The notes below the pieces were generated by a model. That model made no database searches. It was not told the DNA's origin and worked only from the letters and a program-made list of their open reading frames with translations. A stretch of DNA of 64,000 nt from Fomitopsis serialis (Eukaryota; Basidiomycota; Agaricomycetes; Polyporales; Fomitopsidaceae), in assembly GCF_022376445.1 (NCBI RefSeq), contig NW_025955139.1, positions 1 to 64,000 of the forward strand, read 5' to 3'. Positions 1 to 11,233 of this stretch are shown here, piece by piece (position 1 is the first letter of the stretch; every line of letters starts with the position of its first letter). Both the position numbers and the translations under genes were made by a program.

Positions 1-141
1 CGACGGTGTCGCCGGACCGGATGCGCACGGCGGGCGGGAGGCTGCGCGGGGTGAGCGGGGGTGAGCGAGGGAGGCGGGAACGCACCTGTTGTCCCAGGCG
101 AGGTGGGCGTGGGCGCGCTTGACGGCGTGGACGGACGACAT
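1..141 (-). CDS. Acetamidase/formamidase family protein, 5' end only (partial)
   Basis: The gene runs off the left edge. Exon 1 (141-86) starts at an ATG and encodes MSSVHAVKRAHAHLAWDN plus a split serine codon. A 44-nt intron follows (85-42; GTGCGT donor, CTCAC branch-like motif, CAG acceptor). Exon 2 (41 to edge) continues in frame with SLPPAVRIRSGDTV. The pattern of His, then W-D/N-N-S, then PPAV-V-SGDTV matches my recollection of the N-terminus of the FmdA/AmdA family, amidohydrolases that release ammonia from formamide or acetamide. Only about 32 residues are visible, so the catalytic part cannot be checked. The gene is divergent from the G-alpha gene, with about 320 bp between start codons. 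Confidence 0.7.
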   Translation of the reverse strand, partial: MSSVHAVKRAHAHLAWDNRCVPASLAHPRSPRAASRPPCASGPATPS

Positions 142-461
142 GATGGGGCGGGGAGAGGACGGCCCTAACCCTACGTTCGTTGCCCGACCACCGGCCTTTC
201 CGCCGGGCCGGCTGAGTCAGACGGACGATCGGGCGCCTGTCGGGGGTGCGGCGGGGACTCAGCTGGCAGCGTCGGCGCGTCCCACCGCGTCGGTCGACGG
301 CGACAGGCCATCGCGTCGTGGGCGGGTGCAGTCACAAGCGCGCCGTGCGCGGCGAGGGGCGACGGCGGCGGGCGTGGGACGGGAGGCAGTGCTGTGATTG
401 ATGGCTGATAGGCTGTGTGGCGGCGCGGCGACTCCCTCTCCTGTTGATCCCCGCCTCGTCC
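142..461. promoter_or_regulatory. Divergent intergenic region between the amidase and G-alpha genes
   Basis: This 320-bp GC-rich spacer separates two start codons facing away from each other, so it must hold both promoters. No TATA box or clear regulatory motif stands out. The open frames here are by-products of high GC content. Confidence 0.5.
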
Positions 462-2882
462 ATGTCCTCCCTTCTCTCCTTTGCTCCTGCGTCGCCATTG
501 CCCCCTCCCATGGCCTCCTCCTCCCTCTTCGCCTCAGCCGACGCAGACGACCCTCTCGCCAAAGTCCTCCAGCCCCCGCCCGATGAGTCCCCCGACGACC
601 GCGCACGCCGCATCCAGCAGCAGAAGGACGCGCAGGCCGTCAGCCACAGAATCGACGAGGACATCCAGGAGAGCCGCAAAGCCTTTGAGCGCAGGAAGAA
701 GGCCATCAAGATCCTCCTCCTCGGTACGTCTCACGCCCGTCTCCCCCGCGTCCGTCTCACCCGCGCACCCACAGGCCAGGCAGAGTCCGGCAAGAGCACC
801 ACCCTCAAGAGTCCGTCTCTCCGTCCTCGTCCATGTCCACGTTCCCTGACCCCCCGCAGACTTTCAGCTCGCCTTCTCCCCGCAGCACTTTCGCAGCGAA
901 CGCGCCGCCTGGCGCACCATCATCCAGCTCAACCTTATCCGGTGCGTCTGCCCTTCTGCCCCTCCCCGCTAAGCTCACCCGCCGCAGATCCATCAAGCGC
1001 CTCCTCGAGGTCCTCCAGCAGGAACTCGACGAGTCCACCCAGCCCCTCCGCACCGGCGCCCCCGACAAGGGCAAGGGCAAGGCCGTCGCCCTCGCACCCG
1101 CCGCCGCCGCCAACGCCGGCCGCTCGCCCCCCAAGGCCACCGTCCGCTTCAGCACCTCGCCCCTCACCGACCAGCACCGCCGCATGCGCATGCGCCTCTC
1201 CCCGCTCCTCCCCATCGAGGAGCAGCTCACCCGCAGGCTCCTCCCCGACGCCAACGACCGCCTCCAGGACGTCTGCGTCCGCGCCGGCAGCGGCTGGAAG
1301 GGCCTCCTCGCCGGCATCCAGCAGGACGGCGGCGCGGACGGCCAGGCCAGGGCCAAGGAGCCGCGGCGGCCGAGCACGGCCGAGGGCCGCAGGGACGACC
1401 CGACCGCCGTGCTCGCCGCGTGCAGGGACGACATCATCGCGCTCTGGGAGGACCCCGTCGTGCGCGCCGTGCTGAAGCGGAGGGGGGTGCGGCTGCAGGA
1501 CATGCCCGGCTTGTGCGTCGTTTGTGGCCTTTCTCCGTGGTGCACCCCGCTGACGCTCGCAGCTTCCTGAACGACGCCGCGCGGATCGCGACGATGGGCT
1601 ACGACCCGACAGACGGTGCGTGCCACCCCCCGTCGCCCGCTTCACTGACTATATGCCCGTCGCCCGTGCAGAGGACATCGTCCGCGCGCGGCTGCGCACC
1701 CTCGGCGTCGAGGAGCACAGGTTCACGATGGAGAGCGGTGCGTGCCGCCGTCTTCTCACTCCTCTCGTCCTCACCCCGCGTAGGCGCGCTCCCAGGCTCG
1801 GAGTGGTACATCTACGACGTCGGCGGGAGCAGGAACAACCGCCCGATGTGGATCCCGTACTTTGACGACATCCAGGCGATCATCTTCCTCGCGCCCCTCG
1901 CGTTCAACCTCATGCTCGAGGAGGACACCAAGGTCAACCGCCTGGTGCGTGCCCGCCCCGCTGCGCACGGAGGCGGTGCGCTGACTAACGCGGCTCTGCA
2001 GGAAGACTCGATCATGCTGTGGAAGGAGATCTGCCAGAACCCGCTCCTCGCCAAGACGACGCTGATCCTGTTCCTCAACAAGGTGCGCGGCCCCCTCGCT
2101 CTCCCCTCCTGCGCCCCGCGTCGAGGCTGCCCCGCGCGCCTGTGCGCGCTCCGACCGGGCGGACGGGACAGCTTTGCGGTGGACGTGCGCAGGCTGACGT
2201 GACACGCGCTGACGTCCGCCTCTGTCTTCTCTTCTTCGTGTTTTTGATCGCATCCCGCGCATCATTGACGGACGCACTCCGTCGACTCCGGCTCGCTCGT
2301 TCCGTGCGCGGCTGCCTGTCGACACTGCCCGGCGACGACCGTGCCTCGCGCCGACCGTGCTGTGCGCGTCGCCGTCACCGTCAACTTGCCAAACTCAACA
2401 ACGGCACAACGCGCGGCCGCCCGGACCCCGCAGATGGACATCCTGCAGGCGACGCTCGCGGCGGGGATCCGCGTGAACAAGTACGTCCCCAGCTACGGCG
2501 ACCAGCCGAACGACGTCCAGCACGTCACGAAGTGTGCGTGTCCCGCTTGCACGCTGCGCCGCGGGGATCGGGCTGACGGGTGCGCTGCGCAGACTTTCGG
2601 GACAAGTTCCGGGGGTACCACAAGCGGCTGTCGCCGCAGGCGCGCTCCTTCTATTGGCACGAGACGTCGGTCGTCGTGAGTCGCCGTGTCGGTACCGCTG
2701 GGAGGGTGACTGGGGGCTGACTGCTCCGTTCACAGGACACCCGCTCGACGGCGGCGATCCTCGTTGGCGGTGAGTGACTAGAGTGTTCATAGTCTCTACG
2801 CCCATTGCTCATGTCGTCCTCGCGGGGTGCAGTGAGGGAGGGCATCCTGCGCGCACACCTGCAGAGCGTGAACGTCATCTAG
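462..2882 (+). CDS. Heterotrimeric G-protein alpha subunit, atypical
   Basis: Twelve exons join in frame to 510 aa: 462-723, 775-810, 860-941, 988-1512, 1563-1615, 1672-1737, 1784-1944, 2002-2082, 2434-2533, 2593-2675, 2736-2769, 2833-2882. Guanine-nucleotide motifs appear in order: P-loop GQAESGKST (about 88-96), switch I RLRTLG (326-331, with the usual Arg and Mg-binding Thr), switch II DVGGSRNNR (353-361), NKMD (421-424) and TSVVDT (480-485), followed by a C-terminal helix ending REGILRAHLQSVNVI. Two oddities stand out. The catalytic switch II glutamine is serine (S357), which predicts weak GTP hydrolysis. The helical domain carries a long low-complexity insertion in exon 4, making the protein about 150 aa longer than a standard ~355-aa alpha subunit. 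There is no N-terminal MG myristoylation signal. The intron at 2083-2433 is 351 nt, unusual for this gene. A second in-frame ATG at 510 could also serve as start. Inferred role: membrane-associated signalling downstream of GPCRs. Confidence 0.93.
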
Positions 2883-4288
2883 CCGGCCGACGCACGCGCG
2901 GCTCAAGACGGATCGCCCGGTCGGTACCTCGCGACGCTCCGCCGTCTGCGGTCTGTTCCACGCAACTAACTAGGGAGAGGGTGCCCGAGCACTCCCACAC
3001 CCCTGGCTCCGGGCGGCGAGCCATCGCACGCACGCCCCGCCACGGCGTGCATCGCCCTCTGCCGCAGGGCCCGCGCCTCGCCGCGCCCCGCATACCCGGC
3101 GCCGGTCACCCAGACGGTAGACCCCCGCCTGCTCGCGCTCTCGCACATAACGTTATTATCGCTCTCCGCCATGTTTATAGCTTTAGTCCGCCATCGTTGC
3201 GCCCCTCTCATCTCATGGATCTCTCCCTCCCCTCCCTCCTCTCTGTGTTCCGTTCATGGCTGCTTCTCTCGTTCCGGCGTACCTCAGTAATCTCAGTGAC
3301 TCTGCATCGCATCATCACGTATACGTATGCTTATTAGACCCCCTGCTCTGCGCATGTTGTATCTACCTAGTTCAGTGTACTAATCGTCTGGATCTCGGAT
3401 TTGGGTTGTCGGTTATCGGAGGCTTTGTGTGCTGTGCTGGATGGGTCGTTTGTTGCGGATGCGGCTCGCTGTGGTACGCCAAGGTTAAGTGTTCTGCGCC
3501 CCGGCGCTGCCTGTTGACGGTCGACATTTCCTCGATCGTGACCGTACTCGTCGCCGTGCTTGACGATGTGCTGCCGGCCCTCCGAGAGTGGTCTGGTTTC
3601 AGCTGCAGACCGCCCTGACAGTTCCAATGTCTCCGTATGACTGACACGGGTATCGTCAGCATGAGGCATCGATCCACAGCCCACCCGTGTCCAGCTGACC
3701 GCTCGCTGGCAGCGACGCCGACAGTCAGTTGACGGAAACGCCGGTAGCGAGGTTAACACAGCAGGCGCCGATAGCGACATTGACGTTGACAGAAGATGGA
3801 TCCCGCCCGCCCATGATCATCCAGGGGATCCGCAGCCAGACGCATCAGCTCGGTCCTCCCGGGGATGATCGTAGGGGTGACGGACAGTTTATCAGTGGAT
3901 GCCATCGGAGGAGATGAACTATAGTCGCGCGTACTGCAGAGGCTTGCCGTCTGGAGCGGTTGCGAACGAACGTGGATTATGACCTGAGGTCGGGACTCAT
4001 CGTGGATCATACATACCTCTAGGCTCTACCTTGTTTGCTGTGCTGGAGGTTCAACGACGACGTCTCGCACCACAGCGGAATCCGGATTGCTCGCTTCGAT
4101 ACGATGCATCCCGCCTCAGGCTGAGACGACACCATCCAAGCCTACAGCGAGAACGCAGCTAAGTGGGTGAAACAGAAGCACGTCGCGAAAATCGTGGCTG
4201 ACTGCCAGCGAACGGTGTGAGCATTCCGCATCGATGTGACCCGCACACGAAGAAAGGAGGATACACTCACCTGCGCAAGAGATACAGA
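2883..4288. other. Intergenic region with no recognisable gene
   Basis: This 1.4-kb stretch lies between the ends of the convergent G-alpha and orphan genes. It should hold both 3' UTRs. I see no conserved reading frame, RNA gene or transposon terminus. The open frames here are short and lack spliceable partners. Confidence 0.4.
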
Positions 4289-5086
4289 TCATGTCAGACC
4301 GAAGAGGAACCTCCTGAAGGCTCCGTAGCAGGAGATAACAATCTTGCGATTGTCCAATGGTACCATACCCTCGCTGTAGCGACGAGCGGGTCTCGGCACC
4401 GGGGGAAGATGGGCGTAGACAACCGTCTCTTGCGCGGGGTACTCGCCGAGTTGGACGGCGCGAACGAGGTCGGAGGTGACCGGGATTTTGTAGAATACAG
4501 GCATCGTACCCTTCATTGTGATCCCGGGTATGAGCTTGCTGGCAATGGTGTCTCGCCCAAGGGTGCGAAGGCGTGTTTCGTTGATGTTGGACAAAGCGGC
4601 AATCGCGGACGCGATAAGCTGAGGCTCAGAATTGGGCCGATCCATGTGTTGTTTGTCTTCTTGGACGAGCACCCCGGGGTCATTGGTGTCGTCCACAAGG
4701 CAGACATCCGCCGTTGCAAGTTTCTCTTGGCCGCATACCCAAAAGGGTATGCTCATCCTCGTCCTGGGGACCAGAGCCGTGAGGTCCCCGATATATTGGA
4801 GACATTTGAACAGTACGACAGCGTAATCTGCAACGGCGGACTCCTGTCCGTGGCGAGGGTTCATCGCGAGCGCCATGGTGCGGAGCAGCACGTAAGTATC
4901 GTCGTGCGCAGCTTCAGATGGGTCCTGGAGAGTGAGGACCTCCTTATGACGAACGTCAGGAGGAAAACGCTCCGAGAGCTTGAAGAATGTCTCGTAATCC
5001 TGGTAAACGACTCGGATGTTGTAGGCGAGCAGCTCGTTTGGGGTCCAGTCGCTGCCTGCCTTCGAAGAACGCGTGATATTGGCCAT
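4289..5086 (-). CDS. Agaricomycete orphan-family protein (IPFWVCG / VQEDK type)
   Basis: A single open exon gives about 265 aa from the ATG at 5086 (MANITRSSK...). It resembles, from memory, a family of roughly 250-300-aa uncharacterised proteins expanded in mushroom-forming fungi. Recognisable segments are TFFKLSERFPPDV near residue 35, IPFWVCGQEKLATADVC near 115, a VQEDK motif near 145, EPQLIASAIAA, GITMKGTMPVFYKIPVT, and a conserved tail PPVPRPARRYSEGMVPLDNR. The (V)D...(V)QEDK spacing is reminiscent of PD-(D/E)XK nuclease folds, but that is speculation. Upstream DNA could supply further 5' exons: there are GTACGT and GTAAGT donors between 5090 and 5240. No function is known to me. Confidence 0.65.
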   Translation of the reverse strand: MANITRSSKAGSDWTPNELLAYNIRVVYQDYETFFKLSERFPPDVRHKEVLTLQDPSEAAHDDTYVLLRTMALAMNPRHGQESAVADYAVVLFKCLQYIGDLTALVPRTRMSIPFWVCGQEKLATADVCLVDDTNDPGVLVQEDKQHMDRPNSEPQLIASAIAALSNINETRLRTLGRDTIASKLIPGITMKGTMPVFYKIPVTSDLVRAVQLGEYPAQETVVYAHLPPVPRPARRYSEGMVPLDNRKIVISCYGAFRRFLFGLT

Positions 5087-5557
5087 GCTATAGTAGCGCA
5101 TGAGCCGAGTGTAGGCAAACAAATCCAGCTCGCAATACTTACCCACAAAGAGTCTGAACACCGGAGTGCGGCGAAGACAAGACGTACGTTGTTCGCGTCC
5201 CGGTCAGTCTCCCGATCGAACCTCCTAGGCAGTCTCACGTGAGCACCTCCTTAGTACTCAGTCACGATTGCTACTGGTTTCGCGACGACGAACATGGGCG
5301 TAAAAACATGATATACGTGAAGATGCAGTCGTTATATGACACATAAATGCGCGTGACTCTACATGATGTACCGTGGATGCACTGAGCAGCAAGATAGCGT
5401 GGCGACAGCGGAGCTAATAACGACGATGAGAGAAGGGACGGGCGATGGTTCGCGAGTGAAGGGCATCAATGCACAATGCAGGTTGTATGAAAATGAACGT
5501 CCGATGCAAGAAAAATAAGTACGTGAAATACGAACTGGTATGCGAAGACGCCATGCG
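5087..5557. other. Short intergenic region
   Basis: This stretch lies between the start of the orphan gene and the 3' end of the Byr4-like gene. Its first 150 bp may contain extra 5' exons of the orphan gene. The remainder shows nothing recognisable. Confidence 0.35.
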
Positions 5558-8500
5558 TCAGGGATTCCGAGCTATCGGCGACGTTGCTCTGGATGGTGCC
5601 TCAGACGGCGCAGACCCGAAAAGCAGGACGCTCGTTGCAAGCAACGCCCTCAACTCGACTATGCACTCCCCGCATCTCGCATGCACCTCCCGCGCATTCT
5701 CGAGCAGCGGCCGAATGTTCTCTGGTGTCATCGCCAGTTTTAGATCACCCAGTCCGGACAGATCCAACCCGGGGTCGGGGCTGGTAATCCCTTGAGGTGG
5801 CGCTGAGCGCACACTACCCGTCTGCCCACCCTTGTGGGCAGGCTGTCGCGATCCATTGGATGGTTGACGACTGCTTGGACTAGGACTAGGACCAGCGGTA
5901 GTCGAGCGCTCGTTGCCTCGAGAAGGCGGGCGAGGTTTCCGGCTTCCCGTTAGTTGTTTGAGGCGCGAAGTTGGTGAGGCTAGAATGGATGGCGGAGGCA
6001 AGGCGGACGCGGAGCGACGGGGCGACGGTTCGGGACTCCATACAGACGACTGTGAGGCCTCGGGGAGCGTGGTGTGATGGGGCGACCATGGAGGTCACGG
6101 TCGCGCGGCTTCCGTTGCATCAGGTACGGCGACTTACCTCTGTCTTTCTTCAGACGTCCACGAACAGTAGCAGTGCCTGTCGTATCCGGTGCGGTCGAGC
6201 CCTCCAGCATGCGAGCTGTGCGCTCCAGATCGAACGCCGACTCAACTTGGTCCCAGTCCTCCTCGCCCTCCTCCGTTAAGCCGGTCGGCCCGCCCGACGT
6301 CGCAGAGCTCGGATTCGACGAGCCGAGGTCGTCCGACGACTGTTCGTTGTTGCCAGCATTCGACCTGTTCTTCTGGCCAATGCGGAAGATTGAAGCGAGG
6401 GAGGGACGGCGAGGTGACGATCGGTGGAGTGACATCGAGGTTGCGTACGGCGAGTTCGGGTGCCGGTCGTGTTCTCGTATGGACTTCATCGACTCGGGGC
6501 CCGTACTCGTCTTCGCTCGCCTTCTCTGCACTAAGCTCTGGTGCCAAGACTCAGTGGTCACGTTGTGAACCGAGCTCTCCGTGCTAGCAGACACAGATAT
6601 TGTTGAGGTTGGGACAGGGGACAACGACGTCGGAGGGTTTTCAGCGTAGCTCTTCTTCAGGCTTTTGAGCATATCCCTGATGCCCCGCATGCCCAGCTTG
6701 CTGCTCCTCCGCTTCTGCTTCTTGGCTGCCACTGCCGCTGCCGATGCGCCCGAGCCACTAGCCTGAGTGCCATTCTCGCTAGGGAGAGTGATCGTGCTGC
6801 CCAGCGGGTCACCCCAATGCCAGGTACGATTCACGGCGGCCGAGTTCCAGTCTTCCTCGGGAATCGGCAAGCGGGAGTCCATCGTCACAGAGCTATCGGG
6901 GTTGTTGAGCATCTCGCGCAGCAAGATCAGTTGCCGCGAGCTGAGGTCATGTCTCCCAGTTGATGCGCGCCAATGCGCCGTGCTAGGTGGACTCGCGAGC
7001 GGAGGAGAGCTTACCGTCCCCGGGGCTACGATGATTGGCTTTGGCTCATCTCCCGCGAGAGTCACGGCCCGCTCACGGCCCTTCCTGCCTTCAGATACGA
7101 CTGCCGCCGCCGACGTCGCTGCTGGGTCATGCGGCGGCGAAGTTGGTGCGGACGACGGATGGGGAGGCGCGCCGCTTCCGAGCTCGATCAACAGCTCAGC
7201 GCACTCCCACGAGATTTGATACTTGCTTTCGATAGAATGAAACGCCAAGATGAGCTCATGAGGCGTCTGGGGGACCGGTGAAGGTGCCGGGTTAGTATTC
7301 GAGCGTGCCCTGGAGGATGGTCTTGAGAGGCCGAAGAATGTAGGAGTAAGGGCTCGCGAGTGCATGTCAGGAGGGTGCTCGCCGTACATGACGGACTGGA
7401 TCTCGCCGACCAACGAACGGTACGTCTGTTGCAGCTGCTTCAATTCTGCGGAGCGCCAAACCGGGTCAGCCATATGGACGACGTCAAAGAGAACCTACAC
7501 TCACGCTCGATGCTCGCAGCGAACTCTCGTACCATCCCTAGATCCCTGCGCAGTCCGACCTGTGCCTGACTGATCCTCGCGGGGATCTTCAAGTCGCCCA
7601 GTGAGTTCCTCCGCGGGACCGAACCTACCCCAACAGTTTCCAACTCCTTCAGCGGCTGCGTCGCCCTGCCCAATGACGCCGCCTGCCCCGGAGACGAGGC
7701 CAGCTTCGGCTTCGTGGGCGACGGGAGCGGCGACGGGATAGGGGACATCGAGGGCACAACCTCACCTGACGGACGAGACGCGAGCGGGGTCGCCGAGCGG
7801 GACGACGAGAGTGCCGGATGGGAGCGCGACGGCTCGAGGCCCAGATGCGACCTGAAGAGCTTGCTCAGGTCCGGCACATCGCGCTTGCACTCACGCGGGG
7901 GCGAGGGTGGCTGAAGTTCGATGGGCGGGAGGAGGGGCGCGTCCTGCGACGTGCGGATCACTCTCGACGGCGGCCGAGGTGTCGTCTCCTCCGCGGGCTC
8001 CCTCTCCGCACGAATCGTCGCTGCGCCTGACGACTTGCGCGCCTGCTCCTCGCGATCGGGCATCTTGCTGGACGTACGCTTGTGTTTGCTGCTCCCGCCG
8101 AGGCTGATGCGCCGCATTCCGCCCATGAAGCTCCTACTGCCCTCCTTCGCCTTCGTCGGGTCCTGCTCCACAGACTCCGTCTCCGACTGCCTCTGTGAGT
8201 CCGTGGCATACTGCCGGTGCTGACCTCGGAGTCGCCGGCCTTCGCGGACGGTCAGGCTGCGATCGCTTCTGCTCACGTCCTCCACGCTCGCGGACGCCAC
8301 GCTCGCTGACGTCGAACGCTGCTTCGAGCTCCCGCGACTGCTCGGCGTCGCCGACCTCCTGCCGAGGTCGTATCCGTATGACGAGTGTCGTGGAACGGGC
8401 GGTCGCGAGCTCCAGCTCGACCCAGAGCTCGATCCCTGCGAGCTGGAAGGGTGGAGCTGAGGTGCCTGCACAGACATCGGGCGGGACGGTTTGCGCTTCG

Positions 8501-9872
8501 GCGTCCCGAAGAACAGGGCAGACGAAGACACGGTGCTTCCGTCTGTCAGTCTGATCGAGCCCGTGTTGTCGGCATTGAGGTCCTTGAAGGGCGCCTTGCC
8601 TTTGCGCGGCGACGTCGGTGGGGTGCGCTCGATGCCCGCCATGGCCAGCAGGCGGTCTACGCTGGTCTTATGCTCGAGCGTTATCGGGGCGGGCGGCGGA
8701 GGCCCCGGCCCACCGCCGCCGCCACCGCGAAAAAACCAGCTCCCCTTCGGATGTGAGGAAGCTGGTGGTGATGAAGGTATGATGCTCGCCACGGACTGCG
8801 GGCGCGATACCAACTCTCGCTCTCTCTCAGGGTCCCGCCCTCTGTCTCGCTCCCGCTCGGTGTGGTGCTCCTGCAGCGCGATCTCCGTCGGCCCGGTGCT
8901 CGCGCGTTTCTTGCGTCCCGCGCCCCACTTCTTGCCGACCGAGCCAATGCGCGAGAGCAGGGGTGTCTTATTTGAGCCCGAGGAAGGACCAGGGGTGATG
9001 GGCGGCGGGGCTTCTGGAGGAGGTTCTTCGAGTGAGAGGCTGGCGCGCTTCTCGGGCGTCGTAGGCGCCTGGATGAGTGCTTGGCCGAGGTCGTCAGGGA
9101 GCTCCTCCAGCTCGTACATGCCGGGTGTCGCATTTGCTGGTGGTCTCGACTTCTTGCGTAGACGCCGCCTCTCGCGGTGGATCGGCGGGCTCGGCGGGAG
9201 GTGGGCGAGCGCCGAGTTGCCTGTAGAGAGTAAATGAATGTGGGATGTCGTCGAGTACGCCGTGGAGTCGCGATGACCATTCGATGAGACTGGCATTGAG
9301 AAGACGGAGGGTGTAGGCGAGTGCGGGAGCGGTGAAGGCAGGGGAGGAACTGGAGGGGGGACGTCGCCAAAGTGCAGGGGCATCCCACGCGTCCGCGAGG
9401 TTACCGTCTTGTCCTCCTCCGACGCTGCAAACCCAAACTCGTCCTCATCATCAGACGATCCCCACCTGGCCTTGCCTTTGGGCGAGCGACCCCCGCCGCC
9501 ATCGTCAAAGTCCTCGTCCCAATTCTCATGCTGCCCCGAGTCGACGTGCGGCACGCGCGAGCGACCACGCGCCGGGGAGTCTGTGCTGTCGCGGAAGTCG
9601 TCATCCCAGTTCTCTGGCTGCTCGGACGACCGCTTGGAAGGCGTGGACGGGCCCGGCTCTGTCCAACGCTTGAGAGTGTTTTTGCGGTCCTTGGAGAGCG
9701 GCGTCGTCGGTTCGGGACGCGCGCCCTCAGGGAGACCGCCATCCCCGCGGGAGTTGCGCTGGTTGAACTCGAAATCATCGTCCCAGTTCTCCTCGGGACC
9801 TGCTGGCACGCGATGAGCGGGCGATGGTGGCGTGTGGGGGCAGCACGTACCTTGGGGGAGTGGGACAGCCAT
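5558..9872 (-). CDS. Large Ser/Pro-rich scaffold protein with NWDDDF repeats, Byr4/Bfa1-like
   Basis: Four exons join in frame: 9872-9851, 9799-7505, 7445-6138 and 5979-5558, for 1348 aa. The first two splice sites are clear (GTACGT and GTGAGT donors). The last intron (158 nt, GTAAGT donor, TAG acceptor) is the least certain. The N-terminus carries three acidic repeats of the form ENWDDDF/ENWDEDF within about 120 residues, followed by a long disordered Ser/Pro-rich stretch. A conserved-looking block starts LGDLKIPARISQAQVGLRRD and continues across the splice into a coiled-coil-like ASIEQLKQLQQTYRSLV segment. The C-terminus has a helical stretch, LAMTPENIRPLLENAREV. This arrangement reminds me of fungal Byr4/Bfa1, the scaffold half of the two-part GTPase-activating protein that restrains the septation and mitotic-exit pathway. 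The assignment rests on memory of motif style, so treat it as tentative. Confidence 0.5.
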
Positions 9873-11044
9873 GCGCGGTGGGGATTGTCGTGAAGTCGTT
9901 GCGGAAGTCGTTGAGCGCGGTCCTTGCGCGCGTTGAGGACTGTGAGCGAGGGCGACACGTTATGAACGAGGCGGTCGTTGGGCAGAGACAACACACTCGA
10001 GCGCGCGTCGCCCGGCTATTGGCTGTTGCCTTTTTCAGACAACGCGTGCCTCGTGTCACGGCGACCGTGGACGGACGCCTCCAGCGGTCTCTTCGACCTT
10101 GTACGTACGCGGCCGTCAGGGCAACACAAGTACTTCCGAGAGCATGCAGTCTTCGTGGCTCATTCACTCCCCAGTCGGACTATGGGTTCTGCAGATGCGG
10201 CCTACACGTACGTGGATATATATATACTCAGGCCGACTAGTACTACCTCATAGCGCGTGCGTAGATAATGCGTCCAGCTTGATCATTTTTGCTAACTCTC
10301 TTATGCATCGACGCTCGTATGTTGTACTCGCGTTGACCATATCTGAATCCGAGTCGACGTTAGAAGCTCCCCGCGCGCGCGAAGGAACGAAGGCAATTCA
10401 GTACTAGTACCGACACACCACAAGGCCCTCTATAGGCACACGATCGCAAATCATGAGAGATAATCGATAAACTCTGTAGAAGCTGCAGTGGACTGACGAC
10501 TTTGGCAAAGCGTCCGAGGAGAATGACAGCATAAACGATTAATGGATGAGGAAGGTATTGTGTATCAGAACTGTCCGGGCACTCGCTCGGTTGTAACAGT
10601 TGTTATCTCTCATCGCTTGTATTTTGTTATGGTTGTGGAGCGGGACAAAGTCGTCGACTGGCCCACCGACAGGTCCGAGTCGCCGCCACTACCATCCGTT
10701 CAGGAAAGAGCGCTAGCCGATGACACAGTACCAGAAGAACGCGAGAAATACTGTACTCTGGTACGTGCATAGTTTGTGCGCTCCCCGTGCAAGGAAAGAT
10801 ACAAAGGCACATTACAAAGGACCATAGTGATGTTGACTGAACAAGACGTAGCCGTTCGGAAGCGCGGCGGGAAGTATGATCCATCCCGCTTAATGCCTAT
10901 GACAATCGCTGGTGCCTCAATGTACTGTGAACGGCACGGAGATGAAAGGTGCGAGCGAATAGCATTCGATAACAGATATAACAAGCTACGACAACAGTGT
11001 ACAGTGACGCGACATCACGTTGACGGTCGGCTCAGCCATCCGCG
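9873..11044. other. Intergenic region upstream of the Byr4-like gene
   Basis: The first few hundred bases should hold the promoter of the minus-strand gene ending at 9872. A TATA-like stretch (GGATATATATATACTC) lies near 10215. No convincing coding sequence or repeat was found before the inverted duplication begins near 11045. Confidence 0.35.
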
Positions 11045-11233
11045 ACTTGTATCCAAAGCGAGTGCAAAGCAAGAGCAATCGACGACCGAAATACGATTAT
11101 GTTACCAAGAAAGGACCTTCGAGAAATGATGACATCGCCGTGGATGTTTTGTGTTTCTAGGACGAGCATGCCGATCATAGTGCGACCCAGTGAGTTCTCC
11201 GTCAACGACAGATTGATACTCAGGCACTCACAT

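Noticed and set aside
833..1570. Open frame overlapping the G-alpha gene as a separate gene
   Set aside because: Its in-frame segment is exon 4 of the G-alpha gene; the rest crosses introns.
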